Positions 34,408 to 43,551 of a stretch of DNA of 64,000 nucleotides are shown here, one piece after another. The notes below the pieces were generated by a model. The model was given only the letters and a program-made list of their open reading frames with translations. It was not told where the DNA came from and did no database searches. The translations under genes were made by a program, and so were the position numbers. Positions within the stretch are counted from its first letter, which is position 1. The number at the start of each line of letters is the position of its first letter. Location: positions 1 to 64,000 of the forward strand of contig NZ_PJRO01000012.1 of NCBI RefSeq assembly GCF_002858745.1, in the 5' to 3' direction. This DNA comes from Mesorhizobium loti. GTDB taxonomy: Bacteria > Pseudomonadota > Alphaproteobacteria > Rhizobiales > Rhizobiaceae.

Positions 34408-35427
34408 TCAGGCCGCGTCGGCAGCGCTCTGCGCCGCCGGCAGGTCGAAAGCGCCTTCGCGTGCCAGGCGCACCGTTGTCGCTGCAACGTTCTTGCGTGC
34501 CGCCATGATGTCGGCCAGCGGGACACCTTCCGACCCCTGGCTGAGCTCTGCCTCGATCATGCGGCGTGAACGCTGGCCGATCGAGGACAGCACGGCTTCT
34601 GTGAGGGCTGGCGGCGTGCCGCGCAGGGCGAGCGTAACCACCTCGCTCGACAGACCGTCGAAGACGAGAACGCGTGCCTTCTGAGTGAGCAGTGGCAGAT
34701 CGTCGAAGTTGAAAATACGAGCGCGCACACCCTCGAGATCGGGCGTTCCAGCGGCCTCCAGATCCAGCATCGTCTCGTCGAGCAGGGTCTTGTCCATTTC
34801 ATTGAGCAGGCTTGCGACGCGAATCTGGCCGGCCGTGGTATCCTTAGACGCTGTTTCGGCCAGCACGCGCGCCCGAATCTGGCTTTCGACGATCCTCGTC
34901 GCCGCTTCGGGAACCACGCTCATCGTCACCATGCGCCGCAGGATCTCACTTCGCAGCGGCTTGTCCAGCGTGAGCAGCACGGCCGACGCCGGCTGCGCCG
35001 CCAGCATCGAAAGGACCGCAGCGGAAGTCTGTGGGTGTTCACCGGCCAGGAAGCTGCCCAACCGCTGTGGTTCCAGCTTCTCCAGTTGCGGCCATATCGA
35101 CGGCGGACCGGCAGGCTCGGCTTCCGCCTTCTTGCCGCTCATGATCGCGTCGACTTCCTCGGGCGATAAGGACTCGTTGAGGATGGTGTCCATCTTGTCG
35201 GCGGAATCGAGCAGGCCTGCCCCTTCCGTGAACTCCGCCTCGAACTCGGCGACGACGCGCTCCAGATCGGCTTGCGGAATGGTTCGCAGCAGTCGGGCTG
35301 CCTCGATCAGCGCCTTGAGCTCTTCCTGTTTGAAGAACTTCAGCAGCTTGCTCGCCGAAGGCTTTCCCATCGCAACCAGGATTGCGGCGGCCTTCTGCGC
35401 ACGGGTCAGCGTCAGCGGCGTGCTCAT
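34408..35427 (-). CDS. fliG: Flagellar motor switch protein FliG
   Basis: About 339 residues from the ATG at 35427 (MSTPLTLTRAQKAAAILVAMG). FliG forms the rotor ring that couples to the stator; the C-terminal domain here (NFDDLPLLTQKARVLVFDGLSSEVVTLALRG) carries the charged torque helix. A start at 35472 would overlap the fliN stop (ATGA) and add 15 residues unlike the family; both remain possible. It follows fliN in the leftward switch operon. Confidence 0.95.
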   Translation of the reverse strand: MSTPLTLTRAQKAAAILVAMGKPSASKLLKFFKQEELKALIEAARLLRTIPQADLERVVAEFEAEFTEGAGLLDSADKMDTILNESLSPEEVDAIMSGKKAEAEPAGPPSIWPQLEKLEPQRLGSFLAGEHPQTSAAVLSMLAAQPASAVLLTLDKPLRSEILRRMVTMSVVPEAATRIVESQIRARVLAETASKDTTAGQIRVASLLNEMDKTLLDETMLDLEAAGTPDLEGVRARIFNFDDLPLLTQKARVLVFDGLSSEVVTLALRGTPPALTEAVLSSIGQRSRRMIEAELSQGSEGVPLADIMAARKNVAATTVRLAREGAFDLPAAQSAADAA

Positions 35428-35468
35428 CCCCTCATCCTCGCTGCTTGCCTGGCGGGTCGCATGTCCGG

Positions 35469-35852
35469 TCAACCGCTCTTTTTGGCCGTCACAATCTCGG
35501 TCAGGCGTATACCGAAGCGCGACGGGTCGTTTTCAAGGACAGTGATCTCTCCGCGCGCGATGCGCCGGCCATTGACGACAACATCGACGGGTTCGCCGAT
35601 GCGACGGTTGAGTGCCACGGTCGATCCCTTCTGCAGGGCCATCAGGTCGGACACCTGCATCTCGGCACTGCCGAGCACGATCTGGACATCGACCGGGATG
35701 TTAAGGATGACGCCGGGATTGGTCGCGGCCTCGCGCGCCGGGGTACCAGCTCGCTGCTCTTCTTCCTGCAGGACACCGCGCAATTCCTCGATCGCGCGGT
35801 TGAGCTGATCGTCCGAGGCTTCGAGGTCGGCTTCCGGGTTGGTCTTGCTCAT
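35469..35852 (-). CDS. fliN: Flagellar motor switch protein FliN
   Basis: A 127-residue SpoA-domain protein. An acidic N-terminus (EADLEASDDQLNRAIEEL) precedes the conserved core IPVDVQIVLGSAEMQVSDLMALQKGSTV and EPVDVVVNGRRIARGEI. It forms the C-ring bottom with FliM and docks export cargo with FliH. It lies 27 bases after fliM and overlaps the longest fliG reading. Confidence 0.96.
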   Translation of the reverse strand: MSKTNPEADLEASDDQLNRAIEELRGVLQEEEQRAGTPAREAATNPGVILNIPVDVQIVLGSAEMQVSDLMALQKGSTVALNRRIGEPVDVVVNGRRIARGEITVLENDPSRFGIRLTEIVTAKKSG

Positions 35853-35879
35853 GCGTCGTCTCCAAATACCTTCCCGGCA

Positions 35880-36839
35880 TCAGCCAGGCATCAACCCGTC
35901 GATGAAATCCTGGCCGGCATCAAAGGGTTGCTTGATGCGTACCGTGTAGTTCTGACCGAGCTTGCCAAACTCGCAGACAAACAGCGTCTTGTTGCGCGCC
36001 GACAGTTGCGCCTGCGATTGCGCATTCTCCTCGATGTCGAGGACCTGCCCGACATGAAGTCGCGCGAGATCGCGCAACGTCATTTTTGCCAGCGGCATCG
36101 TCGCTTCGAGGGAGACTGCAGAGCGCATCACCTCTTCGGAGAACCGTTCGTGCCATTCGCTTTGCGAAGACGTCTCCTCGTCGGCCACAGCGCCGTTGCG
36201 CTGCACCAAAAGCACGCGCTGCGGGATCATCACGGTTATCGTGCCACTCTCGGTCGGGGTCGACAGACCAAAGACAAGACGCACGGCCGCGCCATCACGC
36301 AACACGCGGCGCCTGGCTTCCTGACCGGACATGGCGCGCGGAACCGGAAAGCGCAGATCGAGCGAACGCTTGCCCGATCCATTGAGCGCCTGCGCAATTT
36401 CTTCGAAAACCAGTGTGGCGACATCGGCTTCGAGTGGTGAGAGGTCGCGCTCGATCGGCGAGATCGCGGCTTCCGGATCTCCGCCGAAAAGGGCGCAGAC
36501 CATGACTGCCACAGCCTGAGCATCCATCACCATCGTCAGCGCATCTGACGAAACCATGGATGGCACGACTGTCATGGCGAAATTATCGCCTGCATGCGAG
36601 CGTGCCTGCGTGGTGCGGGAGACTTCGACCGCACGCAGGTCAATCGTCACCTGTGCGCCGATCTCCCCGGAAAAACGTTTCTGCAGCGGAGAAACGATGC
36701 GTTCGCCCATGGACCGGCCAGCGCCGATCACATGCGACGCTTCTCCGCTGTCGCCAACCAGACGTTCGATCATCAGCGCGCGACTGTCATCCATGGTGGC
36801 AAGGCCGCTCATGACGCCATCACATCGTTGCTCGTGCAC
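35880..36839 (-). CDS. fliM: Flagellar motor switch protein FliM
   Basis: A 319-residue (GTG start at 36839) or 310-residue (ATG at 36812) C-ring protein. The N-terminus is short and lacks an obvious LSQ(A/D)EIDALL CheY-binding motif of the enterobacterial type, as usual in rhizobia. The middle resembles the FliM fold, and the C-terminal SpoA part is MPLAKMTLRDLARLHVGQVLDIEENAQSQAQLSARNKTLF. It lies 7 bases after the motA stop and upstream of fliN. Confidence 0.9.
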   Translation of the reverse strand: MHEQRCDGVMSGLATMDDSRALMIERLVGDSGEASHVIGAGRSMGERIVSPLQKRFSGEIGAQVTIDLRAVEVSRTTQARSHAGDNFAMTVVPSMVSSDALTMVMDAQAVAVMVCALFGGDPEAAISPIERDLSPLEADVATLVFEEIAQALNGSGKRSLDLRFPVPRAMSGQEARRRVLRDGAAVRLVFGLSTPTESGTITVMIPQRVLLVQRNGAVADEETSSQSEWHERFSEEVMRSAVSLEATMPLAKMTLRDLARLHVGQVLDIEENAQSQAQLSARNKTLFVCEFGKLGQNYTVRIKQPFDAGQDFIDGLMPG

Positions 36840-36846
36840 GCCATTC

Positions 36847-37722
36847 TTACGCCGCCTTCTTGTCCGCGGCGCCGGTGTTCAGCGTGCTTTGCTCAACGGC
36901 GTCGATTGACGGACGATCATAAGACGAGATCGTCTTGCGGCCAAATTCGATGGCCACCTGGGGCAACGATCCGTTCATATAGGCAAGCAGCGTCTGCTTC
37001 ACGATGATGTAGAGCCGGTTCTTCTTCTCGCGCACCATTTTGATCTTCGTCGCGATGGGGCCGACCACGGCGTAGGAGAGGAAAATACCGAGGAAAGTGC
37101 CGACGAGCGCAGCGCCGATGAGACCACCCAGGATTTCCGGCGACTGGTCGAGCGCACCCATGGCTTTGACCACACCCAGCACGGCCGCGACGATACCGAG
37201 CGCCGGCAGGCCATCACCTATGGCGACCATCGCATGGTAGGGCTTCAGCTTGTCGGATTTGATGGTCTGGATCTCTTCATCCATCAGCGCCTCGATCTCG
37301 AACGGACGGGCATTGCCGATGATGATGATGCGGCAATAGTCGCAGATGAAATGGGTGAGGTCGTGGTTCTTGAGCACCGTCGGGAACGCCTGGAAAATCG
37401 CCGACTCCTCTGGATTATCGATATGGGCTTCGACTTCGGATCGCGATTTTGAGCGCAGTTCGCGCATCAGCGAGTGCAGCACGCCAAGCGTCTCGAGATA
37501 ATCCTGCTCCTTCGGCACCGACTGCTTGAAGGCTTCCAAAATAGCCTTACCGGTGTCCTTCACCGTCTTCATCGGGTTGGCGACAAGGAAACACCCCAGC
37601 GCCGCGCCACAGATGATCACAGCCTCCCATGGTTGGATCAGCACCTGCACGTGCCCGCCCATGGCCATGAAGCCGCCGAGGACGCAACCGAGCGTCACCA
37701 CCAAGCCGATCAAAATGCCCAC
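36847..37722 (-). CDS. motA: Flagellar motor stator protein MotA
   Basis: A 291-residue stator subunit with four membrane segments. The conserved proline-containing segment is GLPALGIVAAVLGVVKAMGAL, and the cytoplasmic loop residues follow the rhizobial pattern (RELRSKSRSEVEAHIDNPEES). Together with MotB it forms the proton channel that drives the rotor. It is the first gene of the leftward operon. Its promoter lies in the 163-base divergent region shared with the DUF1217 gene; motB is 16 kb away. Confidence 0.96.
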   Translation of the reverse strand: MGILIGLVVTLGCVLGGFMAMGGHVQVLIQPWEAVIICGAALGCFLVANPMKTVKDTGKAILEAFKQSVPKEQDYLETLGVLHSLMRELRSKSRSEVEAHIDNPEESAIFQAFPTVLKNHDLTHFICDYCRIIIIGNARPFEIEALMDEEIQTIKSDKLKPYHAMVAIGDGLPALGIVAAVLGVVKAMGALDQSPEILGGLIGAALVGTFLGIFLSYAVVGPIATKIKMVREKKNRLYIIVKQTLLAYMNGSLPQVAIEFGRKTISSYDRPSIDAVEQSTLNTGAADKKAA

Positions 37723-37885
37723 TGCCGGTCCTTCCGAAATTCAACTGCACCACGCAATAGACGCCGTGCCTTGTGTGAGGCTTGAATCGCGGAACCTGAT
37801 CCATGTCGATTTTAATCGATGTGATTCAGCCTCGCGCAAGGAAGTTGCCTTATTTTGTATCGAAGTGCTTCAGCGGGAGGCGTAT
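37723..37885. promoter_or_regulatory. Divergent promoter region of the motA and DUF1217-flgF operons
   Basis: A 163-base non-coding gap from which the leftward motA operon and the rightward DUF1217-flgF-fliI set must start. It contains a perfect dyad TCGATT-tt-AATCGA at 37806-37819, an operator-like site midway between the two starts. A regulator such as VisNR or Rem could bind it, which is inference. Confidence 0.5.
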
Positions 37886-39703
37886 GTGAATACGTATCTG
37901 GACTATCAATTAATCGCCAAGGATCTGGCCCGATCGCTTGATCGGACGAGCAAGCAACCTGTGGTCTCACGCGAAACGAAGTACTATCTCGACAACATCG
38001 GCAAGGTGAAGTCGATCGATGATTTCCTGAAAAACGACCGCCTTTTCAAATACGCCATGAAAGCTTTCGGCCTTGAAGACATGGCCTATGCCAAGGCTTT
38101 CATGAAAAAGGCGCTGACCGAAGGGATCGACAAGAGCGACTCCTTCGCCAACAGGCTGTCTGACAAGCGGTATGCCGAGTTCGTCAAGGCGTTCAATTTC
38201 GTACGCTACGGCGATCTCGCAACCAGCTACAACAGTGCCCAGCACGACGTGCCGAAGAATTTCAACTTGCAGATCGGGCTCACATACACGCAGCAAGGCC
38301 TCGATTTTGCAGACAGCGAAGTCAGCTACTACATCGGCAAAATCTCAAGCGTAAAGTCGATCGACGACCTGATGGCCGACTCCCGGCTGCTGAATATCGC
38401 CCTGGGCGCATTCGGCCTTGATGCCAAAACCGAGACACCGGCCCGTATTCGCGAAATGCTGGAAGGGGGCATCAGCGACCCGAACAGTCCGGCCAACAAA
38501 CTTGGCGATCTCGGTGACAAGCGTTACGCGAATCTCGTCGCCGCCTTCGATTTCGCCAAATACGGCGCCGACACGACGGCGCAGGATGCGGTACAGACCA
38601 TCGTACCCAAGCAGTTCCTTGCAAACGCCGGCCTGAACACCATCATACCGCGCGCCGAATACACCAAGGCCGAGAGTGATTACTACGCTGCCAACATCGG
38701 CAAGGTGAAATCGATCGACGATCTGCTTGCCGACAAACGCCTGCTTCGTGCGGCGATGTCAGCCTATGGCCTGGATGTCGATGCCCAGAGTCCGAAGCAG
38801 ATCCGCGAGATGCTGGAGGGCGGCGTTACCGATCCGAACAGCCCGGCCAACAAACTGCCGGACAAGAGATATGCGGCTTTCGTCACGGCTTTCAATTTCG
38901 TCCAATATGGCGAAGGTACGACTGCCCGCGATGCCGTTCAGAAGGATACGCTGAAGCTCTACACCACAAAGAGTCAGCTCGGGCTGATCAAACCCGGTTC
39001 CGACTATGTCGCGGCCGAAGCCGCCTACTACGCCGCCAATGTGGTCAAGCTGCGCTCCATCGACGACCTGATGGCCGACAAGCGCCTGCTGAATTATGCG
39101 TTGACGGCCTATGGTCTCGACCCGGCGAAGGAAACGCCGGCGCGTATCCGGCAAATGCTCGAGGGTGGCATCACCAATCCGAACAGCTCGGTCAATAAGT
39201 CAGGCAGCAAGCCCTATGTTGCCTTCGTGACTGCGTTCAATTTCGCCCAGTATGGCGAGAAGGCGACAACACGCTCGCTGGCGCAGCAGCCGGCGACCGA
39301 CAATTATGTGCGCCAGACGCTCGAACAGGATGCCGGCCAGACGAACGACGGTGTTCGGCTGGCGCTCTATTTCCAACGCAAGGCGCCTGCACTGAATAAC
39401 TGGTACCAAGTGCTCGGCGACAAGGCGATGGCAGCCGTGGTGCGTACTGCTCTTGGCCTGCCAGAATCCATGGCCAAAGCAGATGTCGATATGCAGGTGC
39501 GAGCGTTCGAGCAGAAACTGAAGATCACTGATTTCGCGGACCCTGTGAAGCTCGCCAAATTCCTCACCCGCTTCACCACGATGTATGAGCTCAACAATCC
39601 TTCTTCGCCGCAAGCGTCCGCGGTCAGCGTTCTATTTCCCCGTCCGACCACGGCCGGTGTTTCCACTGATCTCCTCTTTACCATGCAGCGGCTGAAGTTC
39701 TGA
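37886..39703 (+). CDS. DUF1217 multi-repeat protein of the flagellar cluster, GTG start
   Basis: A 605-residue protein built of five DUF1217 units at about residues 30-109, 144-228, 261-343, 377-457 and a divergent 476-570. Each has a core like SIDDLMADxRLLxxAL, AYGLD, a glycine turn LEGGITDPNSPANK and an ending FNFxxYG. The GTG at 37886 follows GGGAGG by 5 bases; the open frame runs further upstream into motA antisense, which is not coding. It precedes flgF by 4 bases. The family is confined to flagellated alphaproteobacteria and its role is not established; a structural or exported function is plausible. Confidence 0.9.
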   Translation: MNTYLDYQLIAKDLARSLDRTSKQPVVSRETKYYLDNIGKVKSIDDFLKNDRLFKYAMKAFGLEDMAYAKAFMKKALTEGIDKSDSFANRLSDKRYAEFVKAFNFVRYGDLATSYNSAQHDVPKNFNLQIGLTYTQQGLDFADSEVSYYIGKISSVKSIDDLMADSRLLNIALGAFGLDAKTETPARIREMLEGGISDPNSPANKLGDLGDKRYANLVAAFDFAKYGADTTAQDAVQTIVPKQFLANAGLNTIIPRAEYTKAESDYYAANIGKVKSIDDLLADKRLLRAAMSAYGLDVDAQSPKQIREMLEGGVTDPNSPANKLPDKRYAAFVTAFNFVQYGEGTTARDAVQKDTLKLYTTKSQLGLIKPGSDYVAAEAAYYAANVVKLRSIDDLMADKRLLNYALTAYGLDPAKETPARIRQMLEGGITNPNSSVNKSGSKPYVAFVTAFNFAQYGEKATTRSLAQQPATDNYVRQTLEQDAGQTNDGVRLALYFQRKAPALNNWYQVLGDKAMAAVVRTALGLPESMAKADVDMQVRAFEQKLKITDFADPVKLAKFLTRFTTMYELNNPSSPQASAVSVLFPRPTTAGVSTDLLFTMQRLKF

Positions 39704-39707
39704 CATC

Positions 39708-40430
39708 ATGCAAGATAGCCTCTACGTCGCCCTGTCCTCCCAGATCGCGCTGGAAAAGCGCCTCAACACGATCGCCGACAATGTCGCCAACGCTTCCACC
39801 ATCGGCTTTCGCGCAACAGGCGTAAAGTTCGAAGATGTCGTCGCGGGCACGGGGCAGCGGTCTGTAGCTTTTGCCTCGACCGGCGATACTTTTCTTTCCG
39901 GCGCCAATGGCGGCATGCAGGAAACAGGCAATCCGTTCGACTTCGCGGTCAAAGGAAATGCCTGGTTCGGCATCCAGACGCCATCGGGCACCATCATGAC
40001 ACGCGACGGCCGCTTCTCCATGAACGAGAATGGCGAACTGATGTCAATCGAAGGTCATCCTGTGCTCGACGCCGGCGGCGCCCCGATCCAACTCGATCCT
40101 CGCGGCGGACCGCCCAAGGTCGGCTCGGACGGCGCCCTGCATCAGGGCGACCGCCAGGTCGGCGCCATCGGCCTGTTCACCTTCGATCCCGGCGTCAACT
40201 TCACCCGCTACGGCAATTCCGGCATTGTGCCGCCGCGGGCGCCGGAACCGGTCACTGATCGTTCTGATGTCGGCGTGGCGCAGGGATTTTTGGAAGAATC
40301 CAACGTCAATCCGGTGATGGAGATGATGCGGCTGATCCAGGTGCAGCGTGCCTTCGAAAATGTCGCGGCGATGGTCCGCCAAGCCGGCAGTTCGACCGAC
40401 GAGGCGATCAAGACGCTGGGTTCGAAGTAA
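39708..40430 (+). CDS. flgF: Flagellar proximal rod protein FlgF
   Basis: A 240-residue rod protein. The N-terminal rod signature is LEKRLNTIADNVANASTIGFRA and the C-terminal coiled segment is LEESNVNPVMEMMRLIQVQRAFENVAAMV. FlgF makes the proximal rod after FliE, FlgB and FlgC. It is exported by the flagellar type III route without a signal peptide. Its start is 4 bases after the DUF1217 gene and it is followed by fliI. Confidence 0.96.
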   Translation: MQDSLYVALSSQIALEKRLNTIADNVANASTIGFRATGVKFEDVVAGTGQRSVAFASTGDTFLSGANGGMQETGNPFDFAVKGNAWFGIQTPSGTIMTRDGRFSMNENGELMSIEGHPVLDAGGAPIQLDPRGGPPKVGSDGALHQGDRQVGAIGLFTFDPGVNFTRYGNSGIVPPRAPEPVTDRSDVGVAQGFLEESNVNPVMEMMRLIQVQRAFENVAAMVRQAGSSTDEAIKTLGSK

Positions 40431-40436
40431 TTCGTG

Positions 40437-41837
40437 ATGGCCGCCGACCGGTCCTTGATCCGCACCACCGAACCTGATGCCAGACCTGAGAACCGGCTTG
40501 CTGTGCTGGAACATGTCTGGCGCCGCTTCGACAGCGACGAGGCGATGCTGAAGCGCGGCGGCCTCGTCGCAGAAGTCTCAGCCACGCATTACAAGGTCCG
40601 TGGTCTATCGGACATCGCAAGACTCGGTGACATCGTCGAACATCGGAGCCGCAGCGGCAATCGCCGCGGCGAGATCGTCCATATCGGTCGTGACGACATC
40701 GTTGTCGCCCCATTCGAACGCAGCCCGGATGCAGGCATAGGCGATACCGTCTTCCGGCGGGGGCCACTTGCGGTGACCCCGCATACGTCCTGGCGCGGCC
40801 GCACTATCGACGCACTTGCGCGTGCGATCGATGGTGGATCGCCGCTTCTGCGCAAGGCCGAGGTCGAATTTCCGCCTGATGCCACGCCAAGCGCCATGGC
40901 ACGGCAGCGAGTCGGCACATCATTCATGACTGGCGTGCGGGTCATCGATATCTTCACCCCACTCTGCTTCGGCCAGCGCATGGGCGTCTTCGCCGGCTCA
41001 GGCGTAGGCAAGTCGACGCTGCTCGCCATGCTCGCCGGCGCCGATGCTTTTGATACCGTAGTCGTCGCCCTCGTCGGCGAACGTGGGCGCGAAGTGCGCG
41101 AATTCCTCGAGGATACAATCGGCGCAACAGCGATGGCCAAGACCGTGGCGGTGGTCGCGACCAGCGACGAGAGCGCCATGATGCGGCGACGCGCGCCTGA
41201 TACCGCCATGCGCGTCGCCGAATATTTCCGTGACCAGGGCCATCGCGTGCTGCTGGTCCTGGACTCGATCACGCGGTTTGCGCATGCCCTTCGCGAGGTT
41301 GCGACAGGGACCGGAGAACCGCCAGTGGCGCGCGGTTATCCGGCTTCGGTCTTCACCGACCTGCCAAAATTGCTTGAACGCGCTGGTCCTGGTCTGGAAG
41401 GCAGCGGCTCGATCACAGCCATCATCTCCGTGCTGGTCGATGGTGACGATCACAACGACCCGGTCGCCGATTCCGTACGCGGCATTCTTGACGGCCACGT
41501 CGTGCTCGATCGCTCGATCGCGGAACAAGGCCGCTATCCGCCAGTCAACCCGCTGGCCTCCATTTCGCGCCTCGCTTCGAAAGCCTGGACGCCGGATCAG
41601 CAGACATTGGTGACCAGGTTGAAAGCGATGATCTCGCGCTTCGAGGACACCCGCGACATCCGTTTGCTCGGCGCCTATCAAGGTGGTGCCGATCCCGAAC
41701 TCGACATGGCCGTGCGCCAGGTACCGCTGATCTACGAAGCCCTGACACAATCGCCGAAGGACGGCGCGTCGCCTGATCCCTTCTCGGATCTCGCCCATCA
41801 TCTGAGAGGCAGGCACAATGCCGATCCGGCAGACTGA
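40437..41837 (+). CDS. fliI: Flagellum-specific ATPase FliI
   Basis: About 466 residues, the ATPase of the flagellar export apparatus. Walker A is GVFAGSGVGKSTLL, followed by ALVGERGREVREFLED; Walker B is VLLVLDSITRFAHALREV. An in-frame GTG one codon earlier (40434) is also possible. It would work with the FliH-like protein at 53027, and no fliJ gene is visible. Its last 20 bases overlap the next gene. Confidence 0.96.
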   Translation: MAADRSLIRTTEPDARPENRLAVLEHVWRRFDSDEAMLKRGGLVAEVSATHYKVRGLSDIARLGDIVEHRSRSGNRRGEIVHIGRDDIVVAPFERSPDAGIGDTVFRRGPLAVTPHTSWRGRTIDALARAIDGGSPLLRKAEVEFPPDATPSAMARQRVGTSFMTGVRVIDIFTPLCFGQRMGVFAGSGVGKSTLLAMLAGADAFDTVVVALVGERGREVREFLEDTIGATAMAKTVAVVATSDESAMMRRRAPDTAMRVAEYFRDQGHRVLLVLDSITRFAHALREVATGTGEPPVARGYPASVFTDLPKLLERAGPGLEGSGSITAIISVLVDGDDHNDPVADSVRGILDGHVVLDRSIAEQGRYPPVNPLASISRLASKAWTPDQQTLVTRLKAMISRFEDTRDIRLLGAYQGGADPELDMAVRQVPLIYEALTQSPKDGASPDPFSDLAHHLRGRHNADPAD

Positions 41838-42666
41838 TTTGCAGCAGACCGAGGCGCTGCTGTACGAGATGCTTGCCGAAGCAACGGCAGCCGAACAGCG
41901 AGCGCGTCCAAAAAAGAGGCTGCTGTCCAGGCTGCCGAGCCCGTTTCCAAGGCTGGGGCGCAGGCGGACATCGGCCGCCAGATCGAACAATGCAGAACAA
42001 GGAATCGGCAGCAGCGATGCATTGGCCGAACTGTTTGCGCCGCCAGATATCACGCCTGAGCCAAAGGTTCATTTACCAAATCTAAGCCGGCGACCCGCTA
42101 AGACAGCCAGAACCGATTTCCTTGGCAATCGGCCCCTGCAATCGAGCGAGCCATTCCAGAGGATGAAGAAGGATACCAGACGCAGCGACTTCGCCATGGC
42201 GGCTTCGGGCGTCTTGCTCGGCCTCGTTTGCGCGCTCTTTCCTTGGTATATCTTCTTCAATCCGGAACAGTTTGGCGTGCAGGGCATCAAATTCGGCGGC
42301 CGTGGCGAGAACGCAGGTCGTATGATGGTCGTCCCTGACGGCGGTGGCACAAACCCGATGCCGGGCCAGGTCGCGGCTCTGGAACCGAACCTCGATATGT
42401 CCTTCACGGCCACGCTGCAAAGCCGCCCCCTGGCGCCTGAGCAGGCGCCGGGCGTCGAGGAACAACCTTATCCCGTCGAGGCTGTGGCCTTCCGTCTGGT
42501 TCATATCGCCAACGGCCGCGCCATGATCGAGGACAATTCTGGCCTATGGGTGGTGCAGACGGGTTCGACGCTGCCGGATTCTTCGCGCGTGAAATCGATC
42601 GAGCAGCGCTCAGGCAAATGGGTTCTGGTTACCAACACCGATCGCGTGCTTGAGATCTCCAATTAA
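41818..42666 (+). CDS. Unknown single-pass membrane protein between fliI and flgB
   Basis: A 282-residue protein. A basic, disordered N-terminal 120 residues (RARPKKRLLSRLPSPFPRLGRRR) is followed by one membrane segment, SGVLLGLVCALFPWYIFFN (about 130-150), and a C-terminal domain of about 100 residues that ends in beta strands (MIEDNSGLWVVQTGSTLPDSSRVKSIEQ). It overlaps fliI by 20 bases. Other rhizobia carry an unnamed gene at this position. Location and topology suggest an envelope-associated assembly factor; that is inference. Confidence 0.8.
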   Translation: MPIRQTDLQQTEALLYEMLAEATAAEQRARPKKRLLSRLPSPFPRLGRRRTSAARSNNAEQGIGSSDALAELFAPPDITPEPKVHLPNLSRRPAKTARTDFLGNRPLQSSEPFQRMKKDTRRSDFAMAASGVLLGLVCALFPWYIFFNPEQFGVQGIKFGGRGENAGRMMVVPDGGGTNPMPGQVAALEPNLDMSFTATLQSRPLAPEQAPGVEEQPYPVEAVAFRLVHIANGRAMIEDNSGLWVVQTGSTLPDSSRVKSIEQRSGKWVLVTNTDRVLEISN

Positions 42667-42749
42667 GCTTGCCATCCGGCCTTGCCGCCACGCGTAAGGC
42701 CCGCGCAAGACTGGTGTCCTAATTTCCGGTTAACGATCCGGAGATTCCC

Positions 42750-43127
42750 ATGGAGCCCGTCAACCTTTTCGACCTGGCGACGAGACAGTCCCAATGGCTG
42801 TCGGTGCGGCAGTCATCTGTTGCTGGCAACGTCGCCAATGCGAACACGCCAGGCTACACCGCCACCGACGTCGAACCTTTCGAAAAGGTGCTGGACCGTA
42901 CCGCCGTTCGCCTGAGCGCGACGCAAAGCGGCCATCTCGGCGGCGTCACCGATGCCGCCTTCTCCGTCAAGCCGCAGGAGCCGACAGGTCCCGCCATGCC
43001 GTCCAAGAACACGGTGGTGATGGAAAACGAACTCATGAAAGCCGGCGAAATCCGCCGTTCGTTCGAGTTGAACACAGCCATCGTGAAAGCTTTCCACACC
43101 ATGATGATGACGACGGTAAAGGGCTGA
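42750..43127 (+). CDS. flgB: Flagellar proximal rod protein FlgB
   Basis: A 125-residue rod protein. The N-terminal signature is RQSSVAGNVANANTPGYTATDV and the C-terminal helix is ENELMKAGEIRRSFELNTAIVKAFHTMM. It forms the first ring of the rod on FliE. The 83-base leader contains a GTTAAC core, close to motifs in the flagellin leaders. It is the first of a tight gene run flgB-flgC-fliE-flgG-flgA-flgI-motE-flgH. Confidence 0.95.
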   Translation: MEPVNLFDLATRQSQWLSVRQSSVAGNVANANTPGYTATDVEPFEKVLDRTAVRLSATQSGHLGGVTDAAFSVKPQEPTGPAMPSKNTVVMENELMKAGEIRRSFELNTAIVKAFHTMMMTTVKG

Positions 43128-43131
43128 CACG

Positions 43132-43551
43132 ATGGATGCGCTCACCGCCGCTCTCAAAGTTGCAGCTTCCGGCCTCGGCGCCCAGTCCGAACGGATGCGC
43201 GTGGTTTCCGAAAACCTCGCTAATGCGCAATCCACCGGTACCGCGCCGGGCGCCGACCCATATCGGCGCAAGACGATCTCCTTCGTCTCGGAACTCGACC
43301 GTGCTTCCGGCGGTTCGACGGTGGAGATCAATTCGATCGCCCAAGATCCATCTGATTTCCCGGTCGAATTCCAGCCTGGCAACCAGGCCGCCGACGAAAA
43401 GGGCTACGTCAAGATGCCCAACGTCAACGTGCTGATTGAAATGGCCGACATGACCGAAGCGAACCGCTCCTACGAAGCGAACCTGCAGGTCGTGAAACAG
43501 GCTCGCGACCTAATCTCGATGACCATAGACCTTATGAGGAACCAGTCATGA
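43132..43551 (+). CDS. flgC: Flagellar proximal rod protein FlgC
   Basis: A 139-residue rod protein. The start MDALTAALKVAASGLGAQSERM and VVSENLANAQSTG are the rod signature; the C-terminal helix MPNVNVLIEMADMTEANRSYEANLQVVKQARDLI is typical. It lies 4 bases after flgB and overlaps fliE by 4 bases. Confidence 0.96.
   Translation: MDALTAALKVAASGLGAQSERMRVVSENLANAQSTGTAPGADPYRRKTISFVSELDRASGGSTVEINSIAQDPSDFPVEFQPGNQAADEKGYVKMPNVNVLIEMADMTEANRSYEANLQVVKQARDLISMTIDLMRNQS

Noticed and set aside
37526..37885. Upstream extension of the DUF1217 reading frame
   Set aside because: It overlaps the motA start on the other strand and the non-coding divergent region; the GTG at 37886 with GGGAGG fits the family start.
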